Assembly: GCF_014651035.1 (NCBI RefSeq)
Contig: NZ_BMWC01000007.1
Coordinates: 124,001-188,000 of the forward strand
DNA from: Streptomyces lomondensis
GTDB lineage: Bacteria > Actinomycetota > Actinomycetes > Streptomycetales > Streptomycetaceae
Length of the DNA: 64,000 bases
Direction of reading: 5' to 3'
Position numbers and translations under genes: made by a program. Shown here piece by piece: positions 1-6,625 of this stretch. How positions within the stretch are numbered: the stretch's first letter is position 1; each line of letters opens with the position of its first letter. The notes under the pieces are model-generated. The model was not told where the DNA came from, did no database searches, and saw nothing but the letters and a program-made list of their open reading frames with translations.

Positions 1-101
1 CGCGCCCGCCGCGCCGCCGAGTTCCGCTCGCCCAGCAGCCAGACCGCCGCCCCCATGCACGCGACGGCCGCGCCCATCGACATCTCGGCCTGCCCCGTCA
101 T
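1..101 (-). CDS. TadB-like secretion membrane protein, N-terminal fragment
   Basis: Only the first 33 or so residues lie in the window. The gene runs off the left edge. The ATG overlaps the TGA of the upstream secretion ATPase as ATGA, so the two are translationally coupled. The visible peptide starts MTGQAEMSMGAAVACMGAAV and is hydrophobic, as expected for the first membrane segment of a TadB/GspF-type inner-membrane platform protein. The identification rests mostly on position behind a TadA ATPase, since the fragment is too short for family motifs. Confidence 0.6.
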   Translation of the reverse strand, partial: MTGQAEMSMGAAVACMGAAVWLLGERNSAARRA

Positions 102-1306
102 GACTCGCCCCCTTCACCCCGGGCCTCGCACGGCCCGTCTCCGTCACCCCGGAGCAGCCCCCGCAGCCGCTCCCAGCCCCGCTCCGGCACGAACGCCTCC
201 GCTCCCCACCGCAGCGCGGGCACCGTCCGCACCAGCCCCGACGGATCCCGCTCCAGCACGTGCACCTCCGCGATCCGCCGCCGCCCGGCCCGGTCGCGCG
301 CGAGGTGCAGCACCACGGAGAGGGCGGCCGCCACCTGGCTGTGCAGCGCGGCCCGGTCGAGCCCGGCGGCCGTGCCGAGCGCCTCCAGCCGGGCCGGCAC
401 GTCGGCGGCGGCATTGGCGTGCACGGTCCCGCAGCCGCCCTCGTGGCCGGTGTTCAACGCGGCCAGCAGATGCACCACTTCGGGTCCGCGCACCTCGCCC
501 ACGACCAGCCGGTCGGGCCGCATCCGCAGCGCCTGGCGCACCAGGTCCTCGAGGGTGACCAGGCCCGCGCCTTCCTGGTTGGCGGGTCTGGTCTCCAGCC
601 GCACCACGTGCGGATGGTCCGGCCGCAGTTCCGCCGAGTCCTCGGCGAGGACGATCCGCTCGTGCGGCCCCACCAGCCCCAGCAGGGCGCTGAGCAGCGT
701 CGTCTTGCCGCTGCCGGTGCCACCGCTGACCAGGAACGACAGCCGGGCGTCGAGCAGCGCCCGCAGCACGCGGTCCCCGCCCGGCGGCACCGTGCCCGCC
801 GCGACCAGTTCGCCGAGCGTGAAGGCACGCGGCCGGACGACGCGCAGCGACAGGCAGGCGCAGCCCACGGCCACCGGCGGCAGCACCGCGTGCAGCCGCG
901 TCCCGTCGGGCAGCCGGGCGTCGGCCCACGGGCAGGCGTCGTCCAGACGGCGTCCCGCCACGGCGGCCAGGCGCTGGGCGAGCCGCCGTACGGCCGCCGC
1001 GTCCGCGAAGCGCACCGACGTCAGCTCCAGTCCGCCGCCCCGGTCCACCCAGACCCGGTCCGGGGCCGACACCAGCACGTCGGTCACCGACGGATCGGCG
1101 AGCAGCGGCTCCAGCGGCCCGCTGCCGACCAGTTCGGACCGCAACCGCGCGGCGGCGCCCAGGACTTCGGCGTCCCCGAGCACCCGCCCCTGTTCGCGCA
1201 GGGCCTGCGCCACGCGCGCGGGGGTCGGCTCGGCCCCGCTCTCGGCCAGCCACCGCCGCACCCCGTCGAGCAGCTCCGCGCCCTCGAGCCCGGCCAGGGT
1301 GCTCAT
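98..1306 (-). CDS. TadA/CpaF-type secretion ATPase
   Basis: Cytoplasmic hexameric ATPase of the type II/IV secretion superfamily, the motor for Tad (Flp) pilus assembly. The 402-residue protein has a Walker A loop GGTGSGKTT near residues 195-203, an Asp/Glu-rich motif in ILAEDSAELRP, a Walker B region RLVVGEVRG near 276-284 and the family His box GHEGGCGTVHAN near 297. It starts inside the stop of ssd (ATGA) and ends inside the start of the TadB-like gene (ATGA), so the three form one tightly coupled operon. The same ssd-tadA-tadB order occurs in M. tuberculosis (Rv3660c-Rv3659c and onward). Whether a pilus is made here cannot be judged because the pilin genes lie outside the window. Confidence 0.92.
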   Translation of the reverse strand: MSTLAGLEGAELLDGVRRWLAESGAEPTPARVAQALREQGRVLGDAEVLGAAARLRSELVGSGPLEPLLADPSVTDVLVSAPDRVWVDRGGGLELTSVRFADAAAVRRLAQRLAAVAGRRLDDACPWADARLPDGTRLHAVLPPVAVGCACLSLRVVRPRAFTLGELVAAGTVPPGGDRVLRALLDARLSFLVSGGTGSGKTTLLSALLGLVGPHERIVLAEDSAELRPDHPHVVRLETRPANQEGAGLVTLEDLVRQALRMRPDRLVVGEVRGPEVVHLLAALNTGHEGGCGTVHANAAADVPARLEALGTAAGLDRAALHSQVAAALSVVLHLARDRAGRRRIAEVHVLERDPSGLVRTVPALRWGAEAFVPERGWERLRGLLRGDGDGPCEARGEGGES

Positions 1307-2415
1307 GCCGTACCCGCCTCGACGAGCGCCCGCTCCCAGAACCCCTTGCAGAACCGGGCGAGCGGTCCGCGCACGGCGGCGCCCGGCGGCGCCGTGCCCT
1401 CGTCCGGGCGCAGCAGCCCCGGCTCCACCGGCACCTCGCCCACCAGCGGCAGTCCGAGCAGCCGGGCCACCTCACGGTCGTCGAGCCCCGGCGGATACGG
1501 TCCACGGACCGCCACCCGCAGATCCCGCAGCACCATGCCGACCGCGGACGCCACCCGCCCGGCCGCCGCGACGGCCCGCAGCTCGGCGGGCACCACCAGC
1601 ACGCCGACGTCCAGCTGGGTGAGCACCTCGGCGACCCCGTCGTCGATCCGGCGCGGCAGGTCGACCACGACCGTGCCGCCCCGGCGCCGGGCCGCCGCCA
1701 GCACCGCGCGCACCGCCTGGGGAGGGACGGCGATCCGGTCGCCCCGGTCCCAGCTGAGCACCCGCAGCGAGTGCAGCTCGGGCAGCGACTCCTCCAGCGC
1801 GCCACCGCCGACCCGGCCGCGCGAGGAGGCGAACGCGGGCCAGCGCAGCCCTTCGGCCGTCTCACCGCCGAGGAGTACGTCGAGTCCGCCACCGAGCGGA
1901 TCGGCGTCCACCAGGAGCGTGCGCAATCCCTCACGCGCGGAGGTGACGGCGAGGGCGCACGCGAGCGTGGACGCTCCGGCCCCGCCGCGGCCGCCGATGA
2001 CGCCCACGGTGAGAGCGGGCCGCCCGACGCCCTCGGCCACGTCGGCGATCCGGTCGACCAGCCACTGTTCGCCGTCGGGCAGCATCAGGACGTGCTCGGC
2101 GCCGATCTCGACGGCCCGCCGCCACACCCCGGAGTCGTCCTGGTCCCGGCCGACCAGGACCACTCCCCTTCTGCGCGCGGCCCCGCGCACCCGCCGCGCG
2201 GCGTCGTCGCCCACGAGGACGAGCGGCGCGGCCTCCCAGCTGCCTCTGCGCTCGGGCACCCCGTGATGAACCTCGGGTGTGGCGCCCGCCGCCGCGCACA
2301 GGCGCAGCAGGTCGTCGAGGAGTTCGGTGTCCTCGGTGACGATCAGCGGTCCGCCCTGCCGCCCTCCGGCGGCCGACGGTGGATCGTGTGTGACGGTTCC
2401 GGCCACGGTCTCCAT
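1303..2415 (-). CDS. ssd: Septum site-determining protein Ssd (MinD/TadZ-like ATPase)
   Basis: MinD/ParA-superfamily protein of 370 residues, related to TadZ and mycobacterial Ssd (Rv3660c), which influences septation and pilus positioning. The N-terminal half is receiver-like without obvious phosphoacceptor chemistry. The second half carries a deviant Walker A, VIGGRGGAGASTLACALA, in which the usual lysine is absent, followed by LLVDADPLGGGLDVLLGG. The open frame extends far upstream to 3918, but the ATG at 2415 (METVAGTV) is chosen because the upstream part is low-quality antisense to the HAD gene. It overlaps tadA by ATGA. Loss of the Walker lysine suggests weak or no ATP hydrolysis, as in TadZ (inference). 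Confidence 0.87.
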   Translation of the reverse strand: METVAGTVTHDPPSAAGGRQGGPLIVTEDTELLDDLLRLCAAAGATPEVHHGVPERRGSWEAAPLVLVGDDAARRVRGAARRRGVVLVGRDQDDSGVWRRAVEIGAEHVLMLPDGEQWLVDRIADVAEGVGRPALTVGVIGGRGGAGASTLACALAVTSAREGLRTLLVDADPLGGGLDVLLGGETAEGLRWPAFASSRGRVGGGALEESLPELHSLRVLSWDRGDRIAVPPQAVRAVLAAARRRGGTVVVDLPRRIDDGVAEVLTQLDVGVLVVPAELRAVAAAGRVASAVGMVLRDLRVAVRGPYPPGLDDREVARLLGLPLVGEVPVEPGLLRPDEGTAPPGAAVRGPLARFCKGFWERALVEAGTA

Positions 2416-2605
2416 CCCCCTTCGCTGCTCGACTCGCGCGGCCCCTGCGGCCACGCGATTCCCAAACGTGGGAGGAACCGGTGAGACGGCCTCCCTGTGA
2501 ACGGCCGTCAGAATCCGGCCGAACGCCCCCCGGCAATGGGAACCGGCCATGAACTCGCCGCGAGCGGGGTGCGCTGGAATCACGGTGCAGCGATCCCCGA
2601 AATCG

Positions 2606-2634
2606 TGTGGATCTTGGTGGATAACTGTGGACGC
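2606..2634 (-). promoter_or_regulatory. Three DnaA-box-like motifs at 10-bp spacing
   Basis: Read on the + strand, the motifs are TGTGGATCT (2606-2614), GGTGGATAA (2616-2624) and TGTGGACGC (2626-2634). The complement of the second, TTATCCACC, matches the DnaA box TTATCCACA at 8 of 9 positions. The other two match 7 of 9 against the same box or the Streptomyces form TTGTCCACA. The starts are exactly 10 bp apart, so all would face one side of the helix. Binding is inferred, not shown. Confidence 0.4.
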
Positions 2635-2821
2635 CCCGGGGGTTGTGAATATCGCCGTCACCCATACCGGTGACCCCCGCAGGCCCTCTGTGCGACTTCC
2701 ACAGAGCAGTCTGACGACTACACACCGTGACGGATCACGGGCGTGACGAAGTGGCGGCCGAAGCCGCCACGGGAGCGGCGCCCAGGCCGCGCGAAGAAGG
2801 AGAAAACCCACCCGGACATGC

Positions 2822-2856
2822 GACGACCCCCGCCGGGGGGGAGAGCGGGGGTCGTC
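2822..2856. terminator. GC-rich 12-bp hairpin in the ssd/HAD divergent region
   Basis: The arm GACGACCCCCGC (2822-2833) pairs perfectly with 2845-2856 around an 11-base loop. There is no T-run on either side. It lies upstream of both divergent genes, so it may attenuate or insulate their leaders rather than end a known transcript. Confidence 0.5.
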
Positions 2857-2991
2857 CCCACGGCCGACTCGGGGGGGGAGGAGTCGGGCCGGGTTAGCAC
2901 GGTCGCGAACGATCCGTGACTTCCATGGTGTACCCGAGAGCCCTCTCAGGCAAACCCACGCGCCCCACCTTACGCCGAATGGGCTGCCCCT

Positions 2992-3825
2992 ATGCTCAAG
3001 GGCGTGGAAAACCACTCCTTGCCCCGCACAGCGGCCTTCTTTGACCTGGACAAGACGGTCATTGCGAAGTCGAGCACGCTCACGTTCAGCAAGTCGTTCT
3101 ACCAAGGCGGTCTGATCAACCGCCGGGCCGTCTTGCGCACCGCATATGCCCAGTTCGTCTTCCTGGCCGGCGGCGCCGACCACGACCAGATGGAGCGCAT
3201 GCGCGCGTACCTGTCCGCGCTGTGCCGCGGCTGGAACGTGCAGCAGGTCAAGGAGATCATCGCCGAGACGCTGCACGACCTGATCGACCCGATCATCTAC
3301 GACGAGGCCGCCTCCCTCATCGAGGAGCACCACACCGCCGGCCGCGACGTCGTGATCGTGTCCACGTCGGGCGCGGAGGTGGTCGAGCCGATCGGCGAGC
3401 TGCTCGGCGCGGACCGCGTGGTGGCGACCCGCATGGTCGTGGGCGACGACGGCTGCTTCACCGGCGAGGTGGAGTACTACGCCTACGGCCCGACCAAGGC
3501 CGAGGCCATCAGGGAGCTGGCCGAGTCCGAGGGCTACGACCTCAGCCGCTGCTACGCCTACAGCGACTCGGCGACCGACGTGCCGATGCTGGAGTCCGTG
3601 GGCCACCCCCACGCCGTGAACCCGGACCGTGCTCTGCGCCGCGAAGCCCTCGCGCGCGGGTGGCCGATCCTGGACTTCCACCGCCCGGTCCGGCTCAAGC
3701 AGCGCATCCCCACGTTCTCCGTACCGCCGCGTCCGGCGCTCGTCGCGGTCGCCGCCATAGGCGCCGCGGCGGCCACCGCGGGCCTCGTCTGGTACGCCAA
3801 CCGGCGGCGGGCCACGGTCGCCTGA
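2992..3825 (+). CDS. HAD-IB family phosphatase (SerB-like), membrane-anchored tail
   Basis: Haloacid-dehalogenase hydrolase of 277 residues. The nucleophile motif FFDLDKT is at residues 16-22, motif II lies in VIVSTSG, and the acidic Mg-binding motif is YSDSATDVPML near 190. These place it in the HAD-IB group with SerB-like phosphatases. The C-terminus has one hydrophobic segment (ALVAVAAIGAAAATAGLVWY) followed by NRRR, indicating a membrane-tethered protein with the catalytic domain in the cytoplasm. It is orthologous by position to Rv3661 and to the Streptomyces gene annotated as morphological-differentiation-associated. An in-frame GTG at 3004 is an alternative start. The substrate is unknown. 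Confidence 0.88.
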   Translation: MLKGVENHSLPRTAAFFDLDKTVIAKSSTLTFSKSFYQGGLINRRAVLRTAYAQFVFLAGGADHDQMERMRAYLSALCRGWNVQQVKEIIAETLHDLIDPIIYDEAASLIEEHHTAGRDVVIVSTSGAEVVEPIGELLGADRVVATRMVVGDDGCFTGEVEYYAYGPTKAEAIRELAESEGYDLSRCYAYSDSATDVPMLESVGHPHAVNPDRALRREALARGWPILDFHRPVRLKQRIPTFSVPPRPALVAVAAIGAAAATAGLVWYANRRRATVA

Positions 3826-3949
3826 CCTCGGGCAATCCGACGTCCTATTTGAACCTAAAAGTAAAGAAGTGCGGTCTGGACTTCCGCTTGCCCCGGGCCA
3901 GGAGTACAAAGGACTCAACGGCCCGCGAGACCAAGGACATCCGAGAGGA

Positions 3950-4145
3950 TCACCTTAAAAACGCATTCTGGCCCCACGGACCGAGCATGAACACCGGGCA
4001 CCCACGCGACGTCGACCCGTCGATTACGGGCCAGCCGCACCAGGTGACGGGCAAAGTTCCCGACCTGATGGGCATATATCGAGGACGCTTGGTACCCCGG
4101 TGCTCATGCCAGCGGCGGTACGAGTTCTCGTACCGCCGCATTTCT
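3950..4145 (+). ncRNA. 6S-like RNA (scr3559 type)
   Basis: In S. coelicolor the 6S-like RNA scr3559 lies between the orthologues of these two flanking genes (SCO3558 and SCO3559). The gap here supports it. Arm 3985-3998 pairs with 4096-4109 in 13 of 14 positions. The enclosed region folds into smaller hairpins (CCCGT/ACGGG, and CAGGT/ACCTG plus CGGG/CCCG), giving the long rod with internal bulges expected for 6S RNA. A perfect terminator follows at 4112. 6S RNA binds the vegetative RNA polymerase holoenzyme and dampens transcription in stationary phase. The 5' end is not defined by sequence alone, so the start given is approximate. Confidence 0.72.
4112..4139. terminator. Bidirectional terminator hairpin
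   Basis: A perfect 13-bp stem, GCGGCGGTACGAG (4112-4124) with 4127-4139, is followed on the + strand by ATTTCTTG. It ends the 6S-like transcript and lies 20 bases past the stop of the convergent Fic-like gene, so it probably serves both. Confidence 0.85.
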
Positions 4146-4159
4146 TGTCCGGAGAGGTG

Positions 4160-4984
4160 TCACGCCGCCCCGCGCTGGAGCGCCTCGCACACCGCCATCG
4201 ACTCGCGGGCCCCCAGTTGGACCGCTCTGCCGCAGTGGGCGATCCAGGCGGCCACGCCCTCGGGGGTGCCGGAGACGTACCCGTCCAGGGCTTCCAGGTA
4301 GGCCTCGCGGCCCAGCTCGGCGTGGCCGACCTCGGCCGCGCAGACCGACTTCGGGTCCAGGCCGCTGCCGACCAGGACGATGCGCTCGGCCGTGCGCGCG
4401 ACCAGGCCGTTGTGGGACGTGAACGGGCGCAGCGCGAGGAGTTCGCCGTGCACGACGGCGGCCGTCACCAGCGCCGGCGCCGAGCCGCCCGCGATGATCA
4501 GCCCGGCCAGCCCCTCCAGCCGCCCGTGCGCCTCGGCCGCGCTCGGCAGCGGCAGTTCGATGAGCGGCTCGTCGACCGGCTCGCCCTCCTGTCGGGGCCG
4601 TCCCACCTGGTCGGCCTTGTCCGCGGCCGCCACCAGATGCAGCCGGGCCAGTACCCGCAGGGGCGACTGCCGCCAGATCGACAGCAGCTGGCCCGCCTCC
4701 GCGGTGAGCCGCAGCGCCGCGCCGACGGTGCGCGCCTCGTCGTCGCCGCTGAAGTCCGTACGCCGCCGCACCTCCTCCAGGGCCCAGTCCGCGTTGGACA
4801 GCGCGGCCGAGCCGCGGGCGCCGCGCAGGGCGGCCTCGGAGGTGATCGCGTTGCTGCGCCGCCGCATGATCCGGTGCCCGTAGACCCGGTCCACGGCCTT
4901 GCGCACGGACTCCACGGAATCGGCCACTCCGGGCAGCGCCCCCAGGGCCGCGAGGGGATCGGCGGTCGCGCCTGCTGTACTCAT
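4160..4984 (-). CDS. Degenerate Fic-domain protein
   Basis: A 274-residue protein often annotated as an oxidoreductase in Streptomyces. The segment LRPFTSHNGLVARTAERIVL aligns with the Fic signature HPFxxGNGRxxR, but the catalytic His is Arg and the GNGR phosphate loop is HNGL. This argues against ordinary AMP-transferase activity. The N-terminus (SNAITSEAALRGARGS) has the helical look of Fic N-domains. The ATG at 4984 (MSTAGATAD) is preferred over the upstream GTG at 5002. It is convergent with the 6S-like RNA and codirectional with the lipoprotein gene upstream. Fold assignment is moderately sure and function is unknown. Confidence 0.7.
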   Translation of the reverse strand: MSTAGATADPLAALGALPGVADSVESVRKAVDRVYGHRIMRRRSNAITSEAALRGARGSAALSNADWALEEVRRRTDFSGDDEARTVGAALRLTAEAGQLLSIWRQSPLRVLARLHLVAAADKADQVGRPRQEGEPVDEPLIELPLPSAAEAHGRLEGLAGLIIAGGSAPALVTAAVVHGELLALRPFTSHNGLVARTAERIVLVGSGLDPKSVCAAEVGHAELGREAYLEALDGYVSGTPEGVAAWIAHCGRAVQLGARESMAVCEALQRGAA

Positions 4985-5074
4985 GGGTACGACCCTACGC
5001 ACCCCGGGGCCCCGCCCTGCGGCGGAGTGGCCTTCTTCACGCGCGCGTGCCCGACACGGCGACCGCCCGGGGGG

Positions 5075-6334
5075 CTACCCCTTGGCCGCCGGAACCCCGG
5101 GCACGCCCTTGGGGGCCGGAGCGGGCCGGCCCGACAGGAAGGACGCCCAGCCCTCCTTCGGCGCCTCGCCGACCTTCAGGGTGCGCAGTTTCTCCAGCGT
5201 CTTCGGGTCCTGGGCGTCGAGCCAGTCCACGAGCTGCCGGAACGAGACACAGCGCACCTCCTCCTTGGTGCACACCGTCTCGATGACCTCCTCGACGGCC
5301 CGCATGTAGGCGCCGCCGTTCCAGGACTCGAAGTGGTTGCCGATGATCAGGGGCGCGCGGTTGCCCTCGTAGGCCCGCTGGAAGCCCTTGAGCAGGCCGT
5401 CGCGCATCTGGTCGCCCCAGAAGTCGTACCTGGCGGGGTTGCCCTGGGTGGTGGTGCCCGACTGGTTGATCATGAAGTTGTAGTCCATGCTCAGCTGCTC
5501 GTAGGAGTGCCCGGGGAACGGCACGAGCTGCATGGACACGTCCCACAGGCCGCGCTTCTTGTGCGGCCAGACCTGATCGTTGACGCCGCTGGTGTCGTAG
5601 CGGAAGCCCAGCTCCCGGGCCGCCTTCAGGAAGTTGCGCTGGCCTTCGAGGCAGGGCGTGCGGGCGCCGATGAGCTCCTTGTCGTAGTCGAAGGGCAGGG
5701 GGGAGGCGTTCTTCAGGCCGGTGTTGGTCTTCCAGGTCTTCACGAACCGCTTGGCCTGGGCGATCTCGTCCTTCCAGTCCTCCACCGACCACTCGCCGAC
5801 CCCGCCGCCGCTGCCGCAGAAGTGGCCGTTGAAGTGGGTGCCGATCTCGTTGCCCTCCAGCCACGCCAAGCGCAGCTGCTTCACGGTGGCGGCGATGCCG
5901 CGGCGGTCGTTGAAGCCGATGTCGGAGCGGCCCGGGGAGTGCTGCGGCGGCCGGTACAGGTCGCGCTTCTCGTCCGGCAGCAGGTACACGCCACTGAGAA
6001 AGTACGTCATCGTCGCGTTGTTCTCTCTGGCGACCTTGCGGAAGCGGGAGAACAGCTTGTCCTCGCCCGCGCCGTCCCAGGAGAAGACGACAAACTGCGG
6101 GGGCTTCTGGCCGGGGCGCAGCCGCTCAGGTCTGGGCAGGTGGGGCTGGGCGCCGGTGTAGGAGGTGGAGCCGTCTCCGATCAACCGGACCGCGCTCTGC
6201 GGTGCCTGAGCGGGCTTCGCCGGGGACGGGTCGGAAGTGCCTTGCCGAAAGGTGCCGATCCCGCAACCGGCGAGCGACGCGGCACAGACCGCGGCGATCA
6301 CGGAGCCCGCGGCGATCCTGTGGGTGGCGGCCAT
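5075..6334 (-). CDS. Polysaccharide-deacetylase-like lipoprotein
   Basis: Exported 419-residue lipoprotein. The signal peptide ends in a lipobox, SLAGC, with the lipidated Cys near residue 24. The mature part resembles a NodB-type carbohydrate-esterase barrel: FSWDGAGED holds the first acidic residue, EIGTHFNGHF gives the HxxxH-like metal motif, and GARTPCLE is a further conserved loop. Likely role: removal of acetyl groups from an envelope glycan, acting outside the membrane (inference). The sequence has diverged from classic NodB proteins, so a non-catalytic binding role cannot be excluded. It sits divergently from the SulP-carbonic anhydrase gene across an AT-rich promoter region. Confidence 0.78.
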   Translation of the reverse strand: MAATHRIAAGSVIAAVCAASLAGCGIGTFRQGTSDPSPAKPAQAPQSAVRLIGDGSTSYTGAQPHLPRPERLRPGQKPPQFVVFSWDGAGEDKLFSRFRKVARENNATMTYFLSGVYLLPDEKRDLYRPPQHSPGRSDIGFNDRRGIAATVKQLRLAWLEGNEIGTHFNGHFCGSGGGVGEWSVEDWKDEIAQAKRFVKTWKTNTGLKNASPLPFDYDKELIGARTPCLEGQRNFLKAARELGFRYDTSGVNDQVWPHKKRGLWDVSMQLVPFPGHSYEQLSMDYNFMINQSGTTTQGNPARYDFWGDQMRDGLLKGFQRAYEGNRAPLIIGNHFESWNGGAYMRAVEEVIETVCTKEEVRCVSFRQLVDWLDAQDPKTLEKLRTLKVGEAPKEGWASFLSGRPAPAPKGVPGVPAAKG

Positions 6335-6625
6335 GTTCCGCCCACCTTCTTCCTTCTCTCGGGTGCCGACAGCGCCGCCACATTCACACGAGACCGAGAA
6401 GGAATTAGTACGACAAGCCGATCAAATAGCCACTTCACTCTTCGGGGTGATTTATTCGCCCATTTGCCCCTAAAGTCTATGCTCGCCCTTTACTCTGCAT
6501 TACGATCCGTTTACCGAGCGTTGATTTATCCCGCCGATTTACGCCGTGACCCACGGCCGCGAGAACCCCGCCCCGAGCGGGACCCCAGTTACGCGACCGC
6601 GCAGCCCCGGAGGAGACGGGAAACC
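6335..6625. promoter_or_regulatory. AT-rich divergent promoter region
   Basis: The 291-base gap between the deacetylase-like lipoprotein and the SulP fusion is clearly richer in A/T than its surroundings, especially 6400-6540 (runs such as GATTTATTC and GTTGATTTATC). It should hold both promoters. A ribosome-binding site GGAGGAG lies just before 6626. No gene or clear operator was recognised. Confidence 0.6.

Larger units (their letters stand above)
2416..2991. other. Divergent intergenic region with DnaA-like boxes and a hairpin
   Basis: This 576-base gap separates ssd (leftward) from the HAD phosphatase (rightward) and should hold both promoters. No convincing gene is seen. It contains three TGTGGA-type motifs at 2606, 2616 and 2626, and a 12-bp GC hairpin at 2822-2856. 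A 60-codon leftward reading frame (2718-2900) lies over the hairpin but has no ribosome-binding site or family resemblance. Confidence 0.7.

Noticed and set aside
2718..2900. 60-codon minus frame over the GC hairpin
   Set aside because: No ribosome-binding site or homologue look, and it consists partly of the hairpin sequence.
2416..3918. N-terminal extension of ssd over the HAD gene
   Set aside because: The extension is antisense to the HAD phosphatase and has no domain. The ATG at 2415 begins the recognisable protein.
4100..6625. Very long open + frame before the SulP fusion
   Set aside because: It is antisense to the Fic-like gene and the lipoprotein gene, whose motifs are clear. High GC keeps the frame open. 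The real start at 6626 has a strong ribosome-binding site.
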